Of a stretch of DNA of 39,485 nt, positions 1 through 11,106 are shown in pieces. How positions within the stretch are numbered: position 1 is the stretch's first letter; the number at the start of each line of letters is the position of its first letter. The stretch spans positions 1 to 39,485 of the forward strand of contig LBOO01000020.1 in NCBI GenBank assembly GCA_000989565.1, written 5' to 3'. The position numbers were made by a program, and so were the translations under genes. Below the pieces are notes generated by a model. It searched no databases. It was not told the DNA's origin and worked only from the letters and a program-made list of their open reading frames with translations. Source of the stretch: Candidatus Peregrinibacteria bacterium GW2011_GWA2_33_10. Its GTDB lineage: Bacteria; Patescibacteriota; Gracilibacteria; UBA1369; GWC2-33-13.

Positions 1-2
1 AC

Positions 3-3000
3 AGTGAAAATATAATAAAAAATATATCAACAAATCCAACTTTAATTGGTTCTGATTATGCGGGAGACGGTTCCCATATTAACTCCGATTGGAAAATCGT
101 TAGCACAAACAATTGTACGAACGGAACGCTTGTTTGGTCAAAAAACGATGATACCACAAACAAAACTTCTATTACTATCAATGCGGAAAACGGTAATTTC
201 ACCGGTGCTTTATCCGGATCATCGAATTTAGATTACAACACTACTTATTACTCATGTGTCAGATATAATAATTCCGTAGATTCCAATTGGTCATCACCTA
301 AATCATTTATTACGCAGAAAGATAATACCGGAGCTGTAACTTATAACTGGGACTTCAATACCTCTTCAGAATATACTGTCGCAATTGGAAAAACACAGAT
401 TAATGGCGGAGTTGGCAGTTTAGTTGATTTAGGAGGAGGAACTTATACAACCGCGCCTTATGAAAATATTAAAATTGATGTAAATAACTATTTTATAAAT
501 TCCAATGATATAATCAGTTTTACACAAACTTCCGGTTTAAATTATGAAGGGCAAGCAAAATATCATCTGTCTTGCGATGGTGCCAGCTGGTACTATCATC
601 CTTCAGGAGAAGGAAGTTGGACTTTGGTAGACGAGGTAATCTCCACGAATATGTCTACAGCTTCGGTTGTGAATGGATATATCGGAGATTTTATAAGCGA
701 TATAGGGGGTACTTGCAACGGGGGATTGCGATTGAGGGCTTATTTAATTTCAACCGGAAATCAAGCAGTGGAAGTTGATAATGTCGCGATAAAATACTTC
801 GGTCCCGCTACTCCAACAATTACAAGTCCTCTTGATGCGGCAATTTCCATTAATCGATCTCCAACCATAACAAGTTCAGCCTTTTCAGGCAGTTATATTC
901 ATTTAAGTTCGGACTGGGAAATTTATGATAATGTTGGTTTAGATGCTTCAAACAGAGTGTGGTATAAAACAAATGATGAAATAAATAAAACAAGTATTGT
1001 AGTTAACTCAACCAATGGAACTTTTGAAAATTCTTTATCCGGCAATTCCAAACTTAATCCGAATACGCAATATTTTGTTCGGGCAAGGCATAAAAACAGT
1101 CAGGGATATTCCGGATGGAGCAACTCTGTTTCATTTACTTCAACAGTTAATAATGTTCCGGCCACTCCCACAAACGAATCTCCATCCAATAACGCGACAG
1201 GCGTAGTGTTTACGCCCGCTTTATCCGCATCTTCATATTCTGACGCAGACAATGATAGTCATTTAGAAACTCAATGGCTGGTTTATAATACTTCTGATGA
1301 CTGTACAAATAATACATTCGGCAGCGCGGTTATTAACTTAAGTTCTTTAACGAATTTAACTTCTTATGTTGTTTCTCCGTCTCTATTAAGTAATTCGACT
1401 TATTATTGGAGGATGCGCTATAAAGATCAATATAATGATTGGAGCAATTATAGTTCCTGTACTTCTTTTAACACTTTGGCCACTATGCCGGATAATCCGG
1501 TTAATCTTTTGCCGGCGGATAGCGCGGTAAGCGTTGCTTTAAACGCAACTTTGCAAGCTACAGATTTTAATGATGATGACGGAGATAGCCATCAATCTTC
1601 ACAGTGGTTGATTTATAGTAGCAATGACAACTGTACCAATAATCTTTCTCCTATTACGGATAGTTCAACAGATAATGTTAATTTAACTGCTTATACAGTT
1701 GGTTTGAGCGGAAATTCCACATATTATTGGCGGGTGCGGTATCAAGATAATCACAATAACTGGACTGATTACTCTACTTGTACTTCTTTTTCGACTTTAG
1801 CAACAACTCCCAGTACTCCTACAAATCAAACTCCCGCGAATGCAGCGGTAGACGTGGCTATCAGGCCTACGTTAGCGGCTTCCGCTTTTTCTGACGCGGA
1901 CGGCGATACCCATCTAGCTACCCAATGGCAGGTTTTTACTTCCTCTGACGATTGTACAAATAACACTAATTCTTCTGTGAATAGCGGCACTGATTCCGTT
2001 AATCTTACCAGCTTAATTGTTAATCAAGGCATCCAGCCTTTAACAGGTAATACTCAATATTTCTGGCGCGTTCGGTATCAGGATATTCGCAATAACTGGA
2101 CTGATTATTCTTCCTGCACCTCTTTCACCACCATTCCTACGGTGCCGGATCAACCCACTATCACTTCCATTGCCAATGGCTCTACCAATATTAAAAGAAG
2201 ACCTACTATTACCGGCAGCTCTTACGTTAGCCCTCAACCTCATCTCTCCTCTGATGTTCAACTTTCCACTGATGCTGCTTTTGGCTCTGTTATTGCCGAT
2301 TGTGTTGATTATGTTGGCGACAATAAAGAATCTTTAATTGTCAATCCATCCAACTGCGTCTTTACTCCATCGGTTCAAGCGTTGGACATTAATACGGAAT
2401 ACTTTGTCCGTTTGCGTTATTCCAATTCCAATGGCGATAGTATTTGGAGCAATACGGTTTCTTTTACCACCACTTATCCCAGAGTCATTCAAAATATCTC
2501 CAATCAAACATGGAATAAAAACACCTCTCTGGCTTCCGCTTTTAACCTCGATAATCATTTCGCACTCACTGAAGGCGAGGCTATTACTTATACAGTCTTG
2601 AACACACCGCAATTTATTACCATTACCATTAATCTCAATCATTCCGTTTCCTTCTCTGCTTCCGCCAATAAAACCGGTGAAGCTGCCGTTATATTCCGCA
2701 TGACCGATGCTTATGGCTCTTTTATTGATTCCAACCCTGTTACTCTGCTTGTTATTGATCCTGATGTTGGTTCGGATTTGGGTTCCAAAGATAATATTCC
2801 GGATTTGCCTGATGATGATCCGGATATTGACGATCTCCCTGATGATCCGCAAGACCCGGGCATCAGTCTACCGGGTGAGGACGAACATGATTCTCCGGAT
2901 GAAGATAACCCCGAGTCAAAAAGCGGTGAAGATGAGGCCCCCACTAATGACGACATTACTGATCCGGGTTCTGATCCCGAAATTGAACCTCTTATTGATT

Positions 3001-4766
3001 CTGATATTATAGATTATCCTGATTTCGAATTCGATTTCCCTGAAGAAGACCTCGAAATTATTGATATTGTTGATGACGGAATAGACTGGGAATATGATTT
3101 ACCTTTAACGGATGGCTTAAAACCGATTATTGTCGATACCAACCTGCCGGATGATGAGATTGAAGATGTGCTGCCGGATGATGAAAATGTTATTGATAAT
3201 CCTGTAGTTAATCCTGTAGATAATCCTGAGGATGTTATTATAAATATCCCTGAAGATAAAGAAAAAGACGGAGAAATTAAAGATGAAGAAATAAAAGACG
3301 AAGATCAAGATGTTCCTGAAGATAAGGAAGAAGAAAACAAAGAAATTGAAGACGATAATAATATTGAAGATATTGAAGACGACAATATCCCTAACGAGGA
3401 AGATACTTTGAAAGAGGTTGCGGAAGAGGATTCGGATGCCTTTAAAATAACAGTGCCGACATTGGTTTTGATCTATGACGATAAAAATATTGATAATGGC
3501 GATTTGCCCGATAATGAAACAATCCCTTCTAAAACCATTACCAATACATTAATTGGCCAAGATTATGAAATAACCGTGATGTCTGACAAGGATAATGATG
3601 GAGTTAGCGACCTCAAAGAGATGCAAATTGGAAGCGACCCCCACAATAGAGATAGTGATAGAGATGGTATTTCAGATTATGATGAGATTGAAATGAGTCT
3701 AATGGTCAATAATCCGGATAGCGATTATGATGGATTCTGTGACCTAATTGAAATTGAAGCAGGCTCGGATCCGTTAAAGTCATCATCAGTTCCAAACGAT
3801 CTGAACGGTAATCAAATCAATGATGATTGGGAAAAGGAATTTAATATTGAAGTTTTAAATGGCTGGCAAGATACAGATGCGGATGGATGCAGTGATAAAA
3901 TTGAATATCAATATTTGTCTAATCCTTTAAATATTGATTCTGATAATGACGGATATTTGGATTGTGAAGAAATACTTGAGTTCCGCACAGATCCTATGGA
4001 CTTTAATAGCAAACCGGACAAATTGGATGAATTAAAAATTACCAATTGGAATTGGAAAGATTCAACCAATGATTTTTCTCCATTATTTAAAGGCACCGGC
4101 CCAAAAAATATCAATATTGAGTTATGGATAGAAGGTGGAGATGGACAAAAACAAAATATAGCTTCAAGCAAAATTTTTGCCAATAATAAATTTGTAATTG
4201 TACCAAAAGGAAAAATTAAAGATGGCAATTATGTATTTTATGTCAATGGATCTCATAATGGTAAAATTATGCAATCCAATAGAATTTTATTGTCGATAGA
4301 TTCGAAACTGGGCATTAATAAGCCGGAAGTAAAGAGATTGGGTTCGGTTAATATTTTGAAAGATGTTCGTTTGGAAATTCGCGAAGGCCGCCCTATTTTA
4401 CTTGGAAAAGTTCAGGAAAAAGCTGAAGTTATTGTTACCTGGTCAAGTTTGCTTTATACTTCCGCTTTATTAATTGACACGAAAGAAGGCGATTTCCAAA
4501 GCATTCCTCCTACTTTACTCGAAAAAGGCGATCATAAAATTTATTTATATGCTTACCGTCCAAATGATAAATCGAGCAGCCAACATGTAAAATTGGAATT
4601 TGAAATTCTTGAAGGTGGAATCATTAAAATTCATAATGATTATAATGTTTGGATATTTGTTATTGCCGCCATATCATGTATAGCCATAATATCAATTTCC
4701 ATTTATATCAATAAGAGAAAAAAAAGAAAAACAGTAGAAAATGCTTCAACTGATATTACGTTGTAA
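3..4766 (+). CDS. Giant FN3/TSP3-repeat cell-surface protein, 5' end outside the window
   Basis: The frame is open from the first complete codon at base 3, so the true start lies to the left; a TTG at 624 could be misread as a start but has homologous sequence upstream. About 1587 residues are visible. From the N-terminus there are FN3-like modules, including three tandem copies of about 100 residues (roughly 1150-2150). These share 'SDADxDxH', a Cys in 'DDCTNN' or 'NDNCTNN', 'YWRxRYxD' and a Cys in 'CTSF', so each copy may carry a disulfide. A cadherin/Ig-like module follows (about 2480-2755), then an Asp/Glu/Pro-rich stalk of about 230 residues (2757-3440), TSP3-like calcium-binding repeats with DxDxDG motifs (3577-4010), another beta domain, and a C-terminal membrane helix (about 4650-4717) followed by KRKKRK. 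This fits an anchored extracellular adhesin or stalk with the basic tail in the cytoplasm. Its ligand is unknown. Confidence 0.85.
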   Translation, partial: SENIIKNISTNPTLIGSDYAGDGSHINSDWKIVSTNNCTNGTLVWSKNDDTTNKTSITINAENGNFTGALSGSSNLDYNTTYYSCVRYNNSVDSNWSSPKSFITQKDNTGAVTYNWDFNTSSEYTVAIGKTQINGGVGSLVDLGGGTYTTAPYENIKIDVNNYFINSNDIISFTQTSGLNYEGQAKYHLSCDGASWYYHPSGEGSWTLVDEVISTNMSTASVVNGYIGDFISDIGGTCNGGLRLRAYLISTGNQAVEVDNVAIKYFGPATPTITSPLDAAISINRSPTITSSAFSGSYIHLSSDWEIYDNVGLDASNRVWYKTNDEINKTSIVVNSTNGTFENSLSGNSKLNPNTQYFVRARHKNSQGYSGWSNSVSFTSTVNNVPATPTNESPSNNATGVVFTPALSASSYSDADNDSHLETQWLVYNTSDDCTNNTFGSAVINLSSLTNLTSYVVSPSLLSNSTYYWRMRYKDQYNDWSNYSSCTSFNTLATMPDNPVNLLPADSAVSVALNATLQATDFNDDDGDSHQSSQWLIYSSNDNCTNNLSPITDSSTDNVNLTAYTVGLSGNSTYYWRVRYQDNHNNWTDYSTCTSFSTLATTPSTPTNQTPANAAVDVAIRPTLAASAFSDADGDTHLATQWQVFTSSDDCTNNTNSSVNSGTDSVNLTSLIVNQGIQPLTGNTQYFWRVRYQDIRNNWTDYSSCTSFTTIPTVPDQPTITSIANGSTNIKRRPTITGSSYVSPQPHLSSDVQLSTDAAFGSVIADCVDYVGDNKESLIVNPSNCVFTPSVQALDINTEYFVRLRYSNSNGDSIWSNTVSFTTTYPRVIQNISNQTWNKNTSLASAFNLDNHFALTEGEAITYTVLNTPQFITITINLNHSVSFSASANKTGEAAVIFRMTDAYGSFIDSNPVTLLVIDPDVGSDLGSKDNIPDLPDDDPDIDDLPDDPQDPGISLPGEDEHDSPDEDNPESKSGEDEAPTNDDITDPGSDPEIEPLIDSDIIDYPDFEFDFPEEDLEIIDIVDDGIDWEYDLPLTDGLKPIIVDTNLPDDEIEDVLPDDENVIDNPVVNPVDNPEDVIINIPEDKEKDGEIKDEEIKDEDQDVPEDKEEENKEIEDDNNIEDIEDDNIPNEEDTLKEVAEEDSDAFKITVPTLVLIYDDKNIDNGDLPDNETIPSKTITNTLIGQDYEITVMSDKDNDGVSDLKEMQIGSDPHNRDSDRDGISDYDEIEMSLMVNNPDSDYDGFCDLIEIEAGSDPLKSSSVPNDLNGNQINDDWEKEFNIEVLNGWQDTDADGCSDKIEYQYLSNPLNIDSDNDGYLDCEEILEFRTDPMDFNSKPDKLDELKITNWNWKDSTNDFSPLFKGTGPKNINIELWIEGGDGQKQNIASSKIFANNKFVIVPKGKIKDGNYVFYVNGSHNGKIMQSNRILLSIDSKLGINKPEVKRLGSVNILKDVRLEIREGRPILLGKVQEKAEVIVTWSSLLYTSALLIDTKEGDFQSIPPTLLEKGDHKIYLYAYRPNDKSSSQHVKLEFEILEGGIIKIHNDYNVWIFVIAAISCIAIISISIYINKRKKRKTVENASTDITL

Positions 4767-6474
4767 TCGCGCCGAGGGAGGCGGAAGTTACTTGTTCTCT
4801 ATATTTAGCCAAATATCCTTTCGCGGGTTTTATTTTTGCAGGTTTTATTAATTTTTTTCTTTTTTGCATTTCTTTAGAGGTAATCAATAAGTTTATTTCT
4901 CTTTTTTGTAGGTCTATTTCTATTTTGTCGTTATTTTTAATTAATGCTATTGGACCGCCAACAAATGATTCCGGCGCTATATGGCCGATTATTATTCCAT
5001 GAGATCCTCCTGAGAATCTGCCATCTGTAATTAAAGCCACATCTTTTTGTAGTCCCATTCCCGCCACTGCTCCGGTAATTTGTAGCATTTCGCGCATTCC
5101 CGGGCCACCTTTTGGTCCTTCCCCGCGGATTACGATGACATCTCCTTTTTTTATTTTTCCTTTCAAAACAGGGTTAAGAGCGTCTTCTTCTTTTTCGAAT
5201 ACTTTCGCATAACCTGAAAATTTAGATATTTTTTTGCCGCTTAATTTAATTAAACAGCCTTCAGGGGCGAGATTTCCAAATAAAATTTTAATGTGTTGAC
5301 CTTTTTTCGCTAAAGGCTTTTTTACCGTGTAAAGGAGATCTTGTTTTTCGGGAATTTTTCCTAGATCAATTATATTTTCATAAATTGTTTTTCCGGTTAC
5401 TGTTAAGCAATCACCATGAAGCAGCTTATTATCTAAAAGATGTTTCATTACAACAGGAATTCCTCCAATTTTATCTAAATTTGTCATGACATACTTGCCA
5501 GATGGCTTCATGTTTGCGATTAATGGTGTTCTGTTTGAAATTCTTTGAAAATCTTTAAGAGTAAGATCAACATCTGCTTCATGAGCTAAAGCAAGTAGGT
5601 GAAGCACTGCGTTAGTAGAGCCTCCTAAAGCCATTACGATAGTTATTGCGTTTTCAAATGCTTTTTTTGTTAAGATGTCTTTAACAAATATGCGATTTTT
5701 AAGGAGATTTTTTATAGCTTTTGCTGCTTCTTTTATTTCTGTAATTTTGCGTGGATGGAGTTCGTTTTTTTCTGTTACTGCCGGTGTGGTTACAGTATAA
5801 GGCAAACTTAAACCCAATACTTCCATTGCTGATGCCATTGTGTTAGCTGTAAACATGCCTCCGCATGCTCCTGAACCGGGACATGACGAGCATTCAATTT
5901 CGTGGAGTTCTTTTTTATTGATTTTACCTTTATTATATTCTCCAATCGCTTCAAATGTACTTACGATCGTCAAATCCTTGCCTTTATATTTTCCGGGCTG
6001 AATACTGCCACCGTAAATAAATATTCCCGGGATATTTACGCGAGCCAAAGGCATTACCGCTCCGGGAATAGACTTATCGCAACCTCCTAAAGTAATCGCG
6101 GCATCGCAATAATAGGCTTCTATCATGGTTTCAATGCTGTCCGCTATTAATTCTCGGCTAGGGAGAGAGTATTTCATTCCTTCTGTGCCCATTGTTATGC
6201 CATCACTAACAATTGGCGTCCCAAATATTATTGGCATTGTGTTGTTATTAAATAATTCTTTTTTCAAGAGATTACCTAATTCTTCCAAATGATTATTACA
6301 GGGAGTCGCGTTCGTGTAAGGGCTTGCTACTGCGATTAAAGGTTTTTTGAAGTCTTCGTCGTTTTTAAAATCAACTGCCCTAAGCATTGCCCTGGCTGAC
6401 GCGCGCTTGATCCAATTTTTTTTTCCTTTTTCGCCGGTAAGGGCTTGGGAACGGATTTTTAAATTTACTGTCAT
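4756..6474 (-). CDS. ilvD: Dihydroxy-acid dehydratase
   Basis: IlvD dehydrates 2,3-dihydroxy-3-methylvalerate and 2,3-dihydroxyisovalerate to the 2-oxo acids that become isoleucine and valine (also feeding leucine and CoA). At 572 residues it has the family's usual length. The Fe-S cysteines are visible in 'TPCNNH', 'GGCDKSIPG' and '[17 protein letters not shown]', and the C-terminal '[11 protein letters not shown]' is typical. It starts with ATG at 6474, with a weak or absent Shine-Dalgarno. Its stop overlaps the end of the convergent surface-protein gene by 11 bp. It lies on the same strand as the threonine operon but is separated from thrC by about 570 bp and has its own promoter-like sequence. 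No other branched-chain pathway gene is in the window, so whether it works in a full pathway here cannot be judged. Confidence 0.96.
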   Translation of the reverse strand: MTVNLKIRSQALTGEKGKKNWIKRASARAMLRAVDFKNDEDFKKPLIAVASPYTNATPCNNHLEELGNLLKKELFNNNTMPIIFGTPIVSDGITMGTEGMKYSLPSRELIADSIETMIEAYYCDAAITLGGCDKSIPGAVMPLARVNIPGIFIYGGSIQPGKYKGKDLTIVSTFEAIGEYNKGKINKKELHEIECSSCPGSGACGGMFTANTMASAMEVLGLSLPYTVTTPAVTEKNELHPRKITEIKEAAKAIKNLLKNRIFVKDILTKKAFENAITIVMALGGSTNAVLHLLALAHEADVDLTLKDFQRISNRTPLIANMKPSGKYVMTNLDKIGGIPVVMKHLLDNKLLHGDCLTVTGKTIYENIIDLGKIPEKQDLLYTVKKPLAKKGQHIKILFGNLAPEGCLIKLSGKKISKFSGYAKVFEKEEDALNPVLKGKIKKGDVIVIRGEGPKGGPGMREMLQITGAVAGMGLQKDVALITDGRFSGGSHGIIIGHIAPESFVGGPIALIKNNDKIEIDLQKREINLLITSKEMQKRKKLIKPAKIKPAKGYLAKYREQVTSASLGAITT

Positions 6475-6496
6475 AAATTGAGTTTAAGATTGTATA

Positions 6497-6525
6497 AATT
6501 TATCTTATTTAGAGGACTTGTACAA
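6497..6525 (-). promoter_or_regulatory. Candidate promoter of ilvD
   Basis: Reading leftward there is TTGTAC (6525-6520), a 17-nt spacer and TAAATT (6502-6497), about 23 bp before the ilvD ATG. The spacing is ideal but the -10 is weak, and the region is AT-rich, so chance matches are likely. Confidence 0.4.
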
Positions 6526-7055
6526 TTATTAATAATTTACCGGATTATGCATGGGCTAATAAAAAAGGGAAAGAGAACCGGATTCGGGGAGAAAAACAAA
6601 AAGAGAGAGAAGCTCATTTAAAAAAATTAGCTATAGGAGTAAAAGCTTTAACAAAAGAAGATTTAAACAATCTTAGTAAGGAACCCAAATATCCAAGTCC
6701 TGAGAATGTTAATTTTGAAGTAAATCCTGTTGCTAAATGGGAATCTAAAAATAGAGGCAAAGAAAATGCCACTATATTAAATAATTTTTATGAAGATCTA
6801 ATGACTAATTTAAAATTGGATAAAAGTCATTCTTTTGAAGCAAATATAAAAGGAGATAAGCTTAAAATTACTGTTAAAAAATTTAACTTAGTTACCGGGA
6901 CATCTGATAATAGCTTAACTGCGACAGTGAAAAAGAATTATGAGGAGGATGTATTTGATTATATTTTAAATAATGAAGAAAAAAGTTTTACTGATACAAA
7001 TAAAGTTCGAAATGTCGCTGAATTTATAGATGTTATTAATTCAGAATTAAGTTGA
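6513..7055 (+). pseudogene. Orphan coding remnant without a proper start codon
   Basis: A 180-codon open stretch runs from just after a TAG at 6510 to the TGA at 7053-7055. The first in-frame ATG is only at 6801 (leaving 84 residues), yet the sequence upstream of it reads like protein (for example 'LPDYAWANKKGKENRIRGEK' and 'YPSPENVNFEVNPVAKWE'). I therefore think this is the 3' part of a longer gene whose 5' end was lost; ATT or ATA codons near 6525-6531 would be the only early starts. It is charged and soluble-looking, and I recognise no family. It sits between thrC and ilvD on the opposite strand and overlaps the thrC stop by 9 bp. It may mark the scar of an insertion or deletion that brought these genes together. 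Confidence 0.45.
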
Positions 7056-8375
7056 AAAATTTGAATTTATATAAAAAATTAATTTTTTAACTTCTTCATA
7101 ATTAGCTTTAGCTTTCATGCTTTTCTTTGTTTTTTTGAGAATTTTAATTAAACTCTCAGGCATTTTTATATTTTTTCCAATGATTGGTTTTAGGATATCA
7201 GTAAATTTAGATGGGTGAGCAGTACCTAATGATATAATAATATTTTTTGAGTGATTGGAGAGTAATTTTTTAGCTCCAAGAAGCGCTACCGCAGTGTGGG
7301 GGTCGCTTAAATAATTGTATTTTTGATAAGTTTCAAAAATTTTTTCTTTTGTTTTTTTGTCTGTGAAACTGAAACCAATTACTTCAGATTTTATTTTTGA
7401 AAAATTGTTTTTATAAAGCTCCATTATGCGCGGGAAATTGTTTGGATTACCTACGTCCATGGCATTGGAGATGGTTTTTTTTGAGTTGATTGGTTTAAAA
7501 TTTTCGGTTTTTAAATATTCAGGAAATACGTCGTTAATATTGCATGAACAAATAAAGCCTTTTATTGGTAATCCCATTTTTTTGGCTATTAATCCTGCGG
7601 TTAAATTTCCTAAATTGCCGCTGGGGACGGAAAAATATAGGGGGAGGTTTGTCTTGTTTTTCTTTTTAAGTTGCGCATAAGCGTAAAAATAATAAAAAGA
7701 TTGGGGTAATAATCGGGCGATATTAATGGAATTAGCTGATGTTAGGTGAATATTGTTTTTTTCAAAATCCAAATCGCTGAAGGCTTTTTTGACAATCGCC
7801 TGACAATCGTCAAAAGCGCCTTTTACTTCTAAAGCTATTATATTTCCGCCAATTGTGGTTAATTGTTTTTCCTGAATTTTACTTACTTTTTTACTCGGAT
7901 AGAGGAGAATTACATTTATATTTGGAATATTGTAAAATCCTTGGGCTACGGCGCTGCCCGTATCACCGGAAGTGGCAACCAATATCGTGTATTTTTTATT
8001 TTCAACAGATATTAATTTGGAAACTACTCTTGCCATGAAACGCGCGCCGAAGTCTTTGAAAGCCAATGTTGGACCGTGAAAAAGCTCCAATATATAATTA
8101 TTTTCATTTAAGTTTATTAATGGAACCGGAAAATCATAAGTATCTTTGATTATTTGTTTTAACTCTTTTTCTGAAATTTCCGGTGTAAAAAATTGTTTAG
8201 CTACTTCAAAAGCAATTTCCTGAAATGTTAAATCGGGTAAATTTTTAAAAAATTCGGAAGGCAATTTGGGAATTTTTTTCGGAAAATATAATCCTCCGTC
8301 AGAATCTATACTTTTTAATACGGCATCAGCTAAATTAACTTTTTTTTCCGGATTTTTTGTTGAATAAAAAAGCAT
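7047..8375 (-). CDS. thrC: Threonine synthase
   Basis: ThrC converts O-phosphohomoserine to threonine and phosphate using PLP, the last step of the pathway. The 442-residue protein has the N-terminal domain of the long (E. coli-type) synthases ('DGGLYFPKKIP') and the motif 'LELFHGPTLAFKDFG', whose Lys107 is the Schiff-base lysine. 'VATSGDTGSAVAQGF' and 'SVPSGNLGNLTAG' are phosphate- and substrate-binding loops of the fold. It is the last gene of the thr operon; its ATG follows the thrB stop by 9 nt, implying cotranscription. Its 3' end overlaps a convergent remnant. No clear terminator follows. Confidence 0.96.
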   Translation of the reverse strand: MLFYSTKNPEKKVNLADAVLKSIDSDGGLYFPKKIPKLPSEFFKNLPDLTFQEIAFEVAKQFFTPEISEKELKQIIKDTYDFPVPLINLNENNYILELFHGPTLAFKDFGARFMARVVSKLISVENKKYTILVATSGDTGSAVAQGFYNIPNINVILLYPSKKVSKIQEKQLTTIGGNIIALEVKGAFDDCQAIVKKAFSDLDFEKNNIHLTSANSINIARLLPQSFYYFYAYAQLKKKNKTNLPLYFSVPSGNLGNLTAGLIAKKMGLPIKGFICSCNINDVFPEYLKTENFKPINSKKTISNAMDVGNPNNFPRIMELYKNNFSKIKSEVIGFSFTDKKTKEKIFETYQKYNYLSDPHTAVALLGAKKLLSNHSKNIIISLGTAHPSKFTDILKPIIGKNIKMPESLIKILKKTKKSMKAKANYEEVKKLIFYINSNFST

Positions 8376-8384
8376 AAATTTTAT

Positions 8385-9305
8385 TTATAATATTTTTGCT
8401 CCTTCATGATTGATTGGAGACACGAATACATCACATTTGATTTTCATTTTTAAGATTTCATTTTCCATATTTTTAGCAATATACTGAGCTTTAGAAATTG
8501 AATTCGCTAACGCAAATATTGATGGTCCGGAACCTGAGATGCTGCATCCTAATGCTCCGGCTTTTAACGCCGCCGCCTTTACTTCATTAAATCCCGGGAT
8601 TAAAAGTGATCTTATTGGCTCAATAACCACGTCCTGCAAAGATCGAGCAATTAAGCCGAGATCTTCCTGTAAGAGTCCGGCAATTAAACCGGCGGTATTG
8701 CCCCACTGAGTTATGGCTTGTTTTAGAGTAATTTGTTTTTTTAATATTTTCCGAGCGTCTTCCGTTGAAACTTCAACATGCGGATGGATTACAGCGGAAA
8801 ATAAGTTTTTGGGTGTTTTAATTTTTATCACATCTAAAGGATCATAGCTTCGTATTAACGTGAATCCTCCGAGCAGAGCAGGCGCGACATTATCAGCATG
8901 GGCAGCTCCGCAAGCCAAACGCTCACCTTCCATGGCAAACGGAATTAATTCTTCTTTTGTTAATGGTTCTCCCAATATTTTATTTACAGCTAAAAGCGCT
9001 GCTACCGAGCTTGCGGCACTGGACCCAAGACCGCTACCAAGCGGCATATTTTTGTGAAGTTCCATTTCTATTCCTCTTTTTTCGTTTAAATATTCCAATA
9101 ATTTAATTACCGCATATCCTGCTGTGTTTTTAACTGCATCCAAAGGCAAATTTTTGTTGCCAATTATTTTTGTGATTTTGACACCCGCTGTTTTTTTAAA
9201 ATTTACTGTAACTGTATCTCCGGGTTTTTCAACGGCAAAACCTAAAATGTCGAATCCGCAAGCGACATTGGCAACGGTAGCGGGAGCGTAGGCGGTGATT
9301 TGCAT
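8385..9305 (-). CDS. thrB: Homoserine kinase (GHMP family)
   Basis: ThrB phosphorylates homoserine to O-phosphohomoserine, the substrate of ThrC, in the cytoplasm. The 306-residue sequence begins 'APATVANVACGFDILGFA', as GHMP homoserine kinases do. The ATP-binding loop 'PLGSGLGSSAASSVAAL' is at about residues 88-104, and the third GHMP motif 'GCSISGSGPSIFAL' is near residue 255. Start is the ATG at 9305, 12 nt after the stop of the HAD-like gene. Length and all three motifs are normal, so it should be active. Confidence 0.96.
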   Translation of the reverse strand: MQITAYAPATVANVACGFDILGFAVEKPGDTVTVNFKKTAGVKITKIIGNKNLPLDAVKNTAGYAVIKLLEYLNEKRGIEMELHKNMPLGSGLGSSAASSVAALLAVNKILGEPLTKEELIPFAMEGERLACGAAHADNVAPALLGGFTLIRSYDPLDVIKIKTPKNLFSAVIHPHVEVSTEDARKILKKQITLKQAITQWGNTAGLIAGLLQEDLGLIARSLQDVVIEPIRSLLIPGFNEVKAAALKAGALGCSISGSGPSIFALANSISKAQYIAKNMENEILKMKIKCDVFVSPINHEGAKIL

Positions 9306-9317
9306 GGGGAGAGGGGA

Positions 9318-9992
9318 TCACTGATTTATAATCGGTACTAGTTCGTAGAATGTTTTTATTGTGTGATGTGGGGTGTAATTAATGTTTTGGTCTTCTTTTT
9401 GCTTGGTGTCTTTATAAATTGTATGCCATTTTAAATTTTCATCAGCGGCTTTTAGATTTTTTTTTGAATCATCGACAAAATAAATTTGAGGGGAATCATC
9501 AATGTTTTTTTGGATTTCAAAATAAATTTCTTTTTCCGGCTTTAGATAAGAAGTTTTTTCGCCACTTATAACTATTAAATTTGGATGAAAATATTTTTCA
9601 ATTTGGAAACGTTTGATTAAATATTTTGACCAAGAGGGAAGATTGTTTGTAAGCAAGCCTAAAATTACTTGTTCTTTTATTTTCTCCAAGGTTTCAATAA
9701 AATCGTAAGCCAGATTAAAGTAGTTGCTATTTAAAAATTCGGATTCTATTTTTTCCAATTCCAATTCGTGCAAAGAAGGAAGAAGTTCTTTTAATGCTTC
9801 AAGAGAGGATATTTTTCCCCGAGAGGCTTTTTCAAAAGCGTTTTTTTGCCAATAAAGCATTTTTTCCGAATCCGGATTATATCCTTTTTCAAGTAAAAAC
9901 TTATATAAGCCAAATTGGACATTGTCTCCTTCAGGAAAGGGATAAATTACACCTACGGCAGATAAAATTAAAACTTTTTTCTTGTTTGTCAT
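9318..9992 (-). CDS. HAD-superfamily protein lacking the catalytic aspartate
   Basis: The 224-residue protein has the HAD fold: a helical cap (about residues 25-95), motif II 'LLTNN' (Thr115), motif III with Lys151 in 'YLKPEKEIYFEI' and motif IV 'YFVDDSKKNLKAA' (Asp174, Asp175). Motif I should read DxxGVxY, but here it is 'VLILSAVGVIYP', so the nucleophilic Asp is Ser11 and the second acidic position is Val13. By family rules it should not form the aspartyl-phosphate intermediate. It lies inside the thr operon, 3 nt after asd and 12 nt before thrB, so a pathway-linked role is likely. A homoserine-phosphate or serine-phosphate phosphatase ancestor is possible. A binding or regulatory role is only a guess. 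Confidence 0.8.
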   Translation of the reverse strand: MTNKKKVLILSAVGVIYPFPEGDNVQFGLYKFLLEKGYNPDSEKMLYWQKNAFEKASRGKISSLEALKELLPSLHELELEKIESEFLNSNYFNLAYDFIETLEKIKEQVILGLLTNNLPSWSKYLIKRFQIEKYFHPNLIVISGEKTSYLKPEKEIYFEIQKNIDDSPQIYFVDDSKKNLKAADENLKWHTIYKDTKQKEDQNINYTPHHTIKTFYELVPIINQ

Positions 9993-9995
9993 ATT

Positions 9996-11072
9996 TTAAT
10001 TCAAATATCCTTTTGCTTTTAATAATTCTGCGGTTAGAACCGCTCCTCCGGCAGCACCGCGAATAGTGTTGTGGGATAAAGAAACAAATTTCCAATCAAA
10101 TATATTATCTTTTCTTAAACGTCCGACTGAAATTCCCATTCCATTTTGCAGATTGCGGTCTAATTTTGTTTGTGGTCTATTATCTTCAACAAAATAATTT
10201 ATACAGGGTTTTGGGCTTAAGGGCAAATTATATTTGAGAATTGGATTGTTAAAATTTTTCCACGCATTAATGATTTCTTCTTGCGAGGCTTTCTTTTTAA
10301 ATAATACATTTACGGACACCAAATGACCGTCGGAAACCGGCACGCGAATACAATTTGCGGAGATTTGAGGAAGAGAAGAGGGGATTATTTCAGCATTTTT
10401 AATTTTTCCCCAAACTTTTAATGGTTCTTTTTCTGATTTTTCTTCTTCTCCTTGAATATAAGGAATGACGTTATCAATCATTTCAGGCCAGGTTTCAAAT
10501 GTTTTTCCGGCGCCTGAAATTGCCTGAAATGTTGTTACTATGGCTTTTTCGGGTTCAAAATCTTTTAAAGCATGTAAAAGAGGAACATATGATTGAATCG
10601 AGCAATTCGGTTTTACGACAATAAATCCTTTTTTCCACCCTCTATTTTTTTGCTGTAAGGGTATTAGATCTGTATGTTCTTCATTAACTTCCGGGATAAA
10701 CATAGGAATGTCGGGAGTCCATCTATGAGCGGAATTATTTGATACTACCGGAATTCCTAAAGACGCGTAGTTGTTTTCAATTTCTTTTATTTTTTCTTTA
10801 TCTAAATCTAACGCAGAAAAAACAAAAGATACTTGTTCGCAAATTTTTTCTGCATCGCTTTCAACTTCCAGAACAGTTAAATTTAATATTTTTTCAGAAA
10901 TATTTTTTTTCAGGGTGTTTTTTTCTTTTATGGCTTCTTCATATTTTAATCCTGCTGAACGGGGAGAAGCAGCCAAAATATTAATTTCAAACCATGGATG
11001 ATTGTCTAATATTTCAATAAATCTTTGTCCTACCATGCCTGTGGCGCCTAAAATACCTACCGGAATTTTCAT
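9996..11072 (-). CDS. asd: Aspartate-semialdehyde dehydrogenase, archaeal/fungal-type
   Basis: Asd reduces aspartyl phosphate to aspartate semialdehyde with NADPH, between the two activities of ThrA. The N-terminal Rossmann motif is '[17 protein letters not shown]'. The catalytic cysteine is Cys157 in 'VVKPNCSIQ', and the catalytic base is probably His250 in '[14 protein letters not shown]'. '[19 protein letters not shown]' and the 358-residue length fit the archaeal/fungal branch better than the E. coli branch; that assignment rests on motif memory. It starts at ATG 11072, about 20-35 nt after thrA, and is followed 3 nt later by the HAD-like gene. In other bacteria the product also feeds lysine and peptidoglycan synthesis; no dap genes are here. 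Confidence 0.94.
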   Translation of the reverse strand: MKIPVGILGATGMVGQRFIEILDNHPWFEINILAASPRSAGLKYEEAIKEKNTLKKNISEKILNLTVLEVESDAEKICEQVSFVFSALDLDKEKIKEIENNYASLGIPVVSNNSAHRWTPDIPMFIPEVNEEHTDLIPLQQKNRGWKKGFIVVKPNCSIQSYVPLLHALKDFEPEKAIVTTFQAISGAGKTFETWPEMIDNVIPYIQGEEEKSEKEPLKVWGKIKNAEIIPSSLPQISANCIRVPVSDGHLVSVNVLFKKKASQEEIINAWKNFNNPILKYNLPLSPKPCINYFVEDNRPQTKLDRNLQNGMGISVGRLRKDNIFDWKFVSLSHNTIRGAAGGAVLTAELLKAKGYLN

Positions 11073-11106
11073 AAATTTAAATTAAGGATTATTTATCTAA
11101 TTACTC

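Noticed and set aside
2334-2852. 172-aa reading frame antisense to the surface protein
   Set aside because: It lies opposite a clear repeat-domain gene, and its Ile/Arg/Asn-rich composition is the mirror of that gene's codons.
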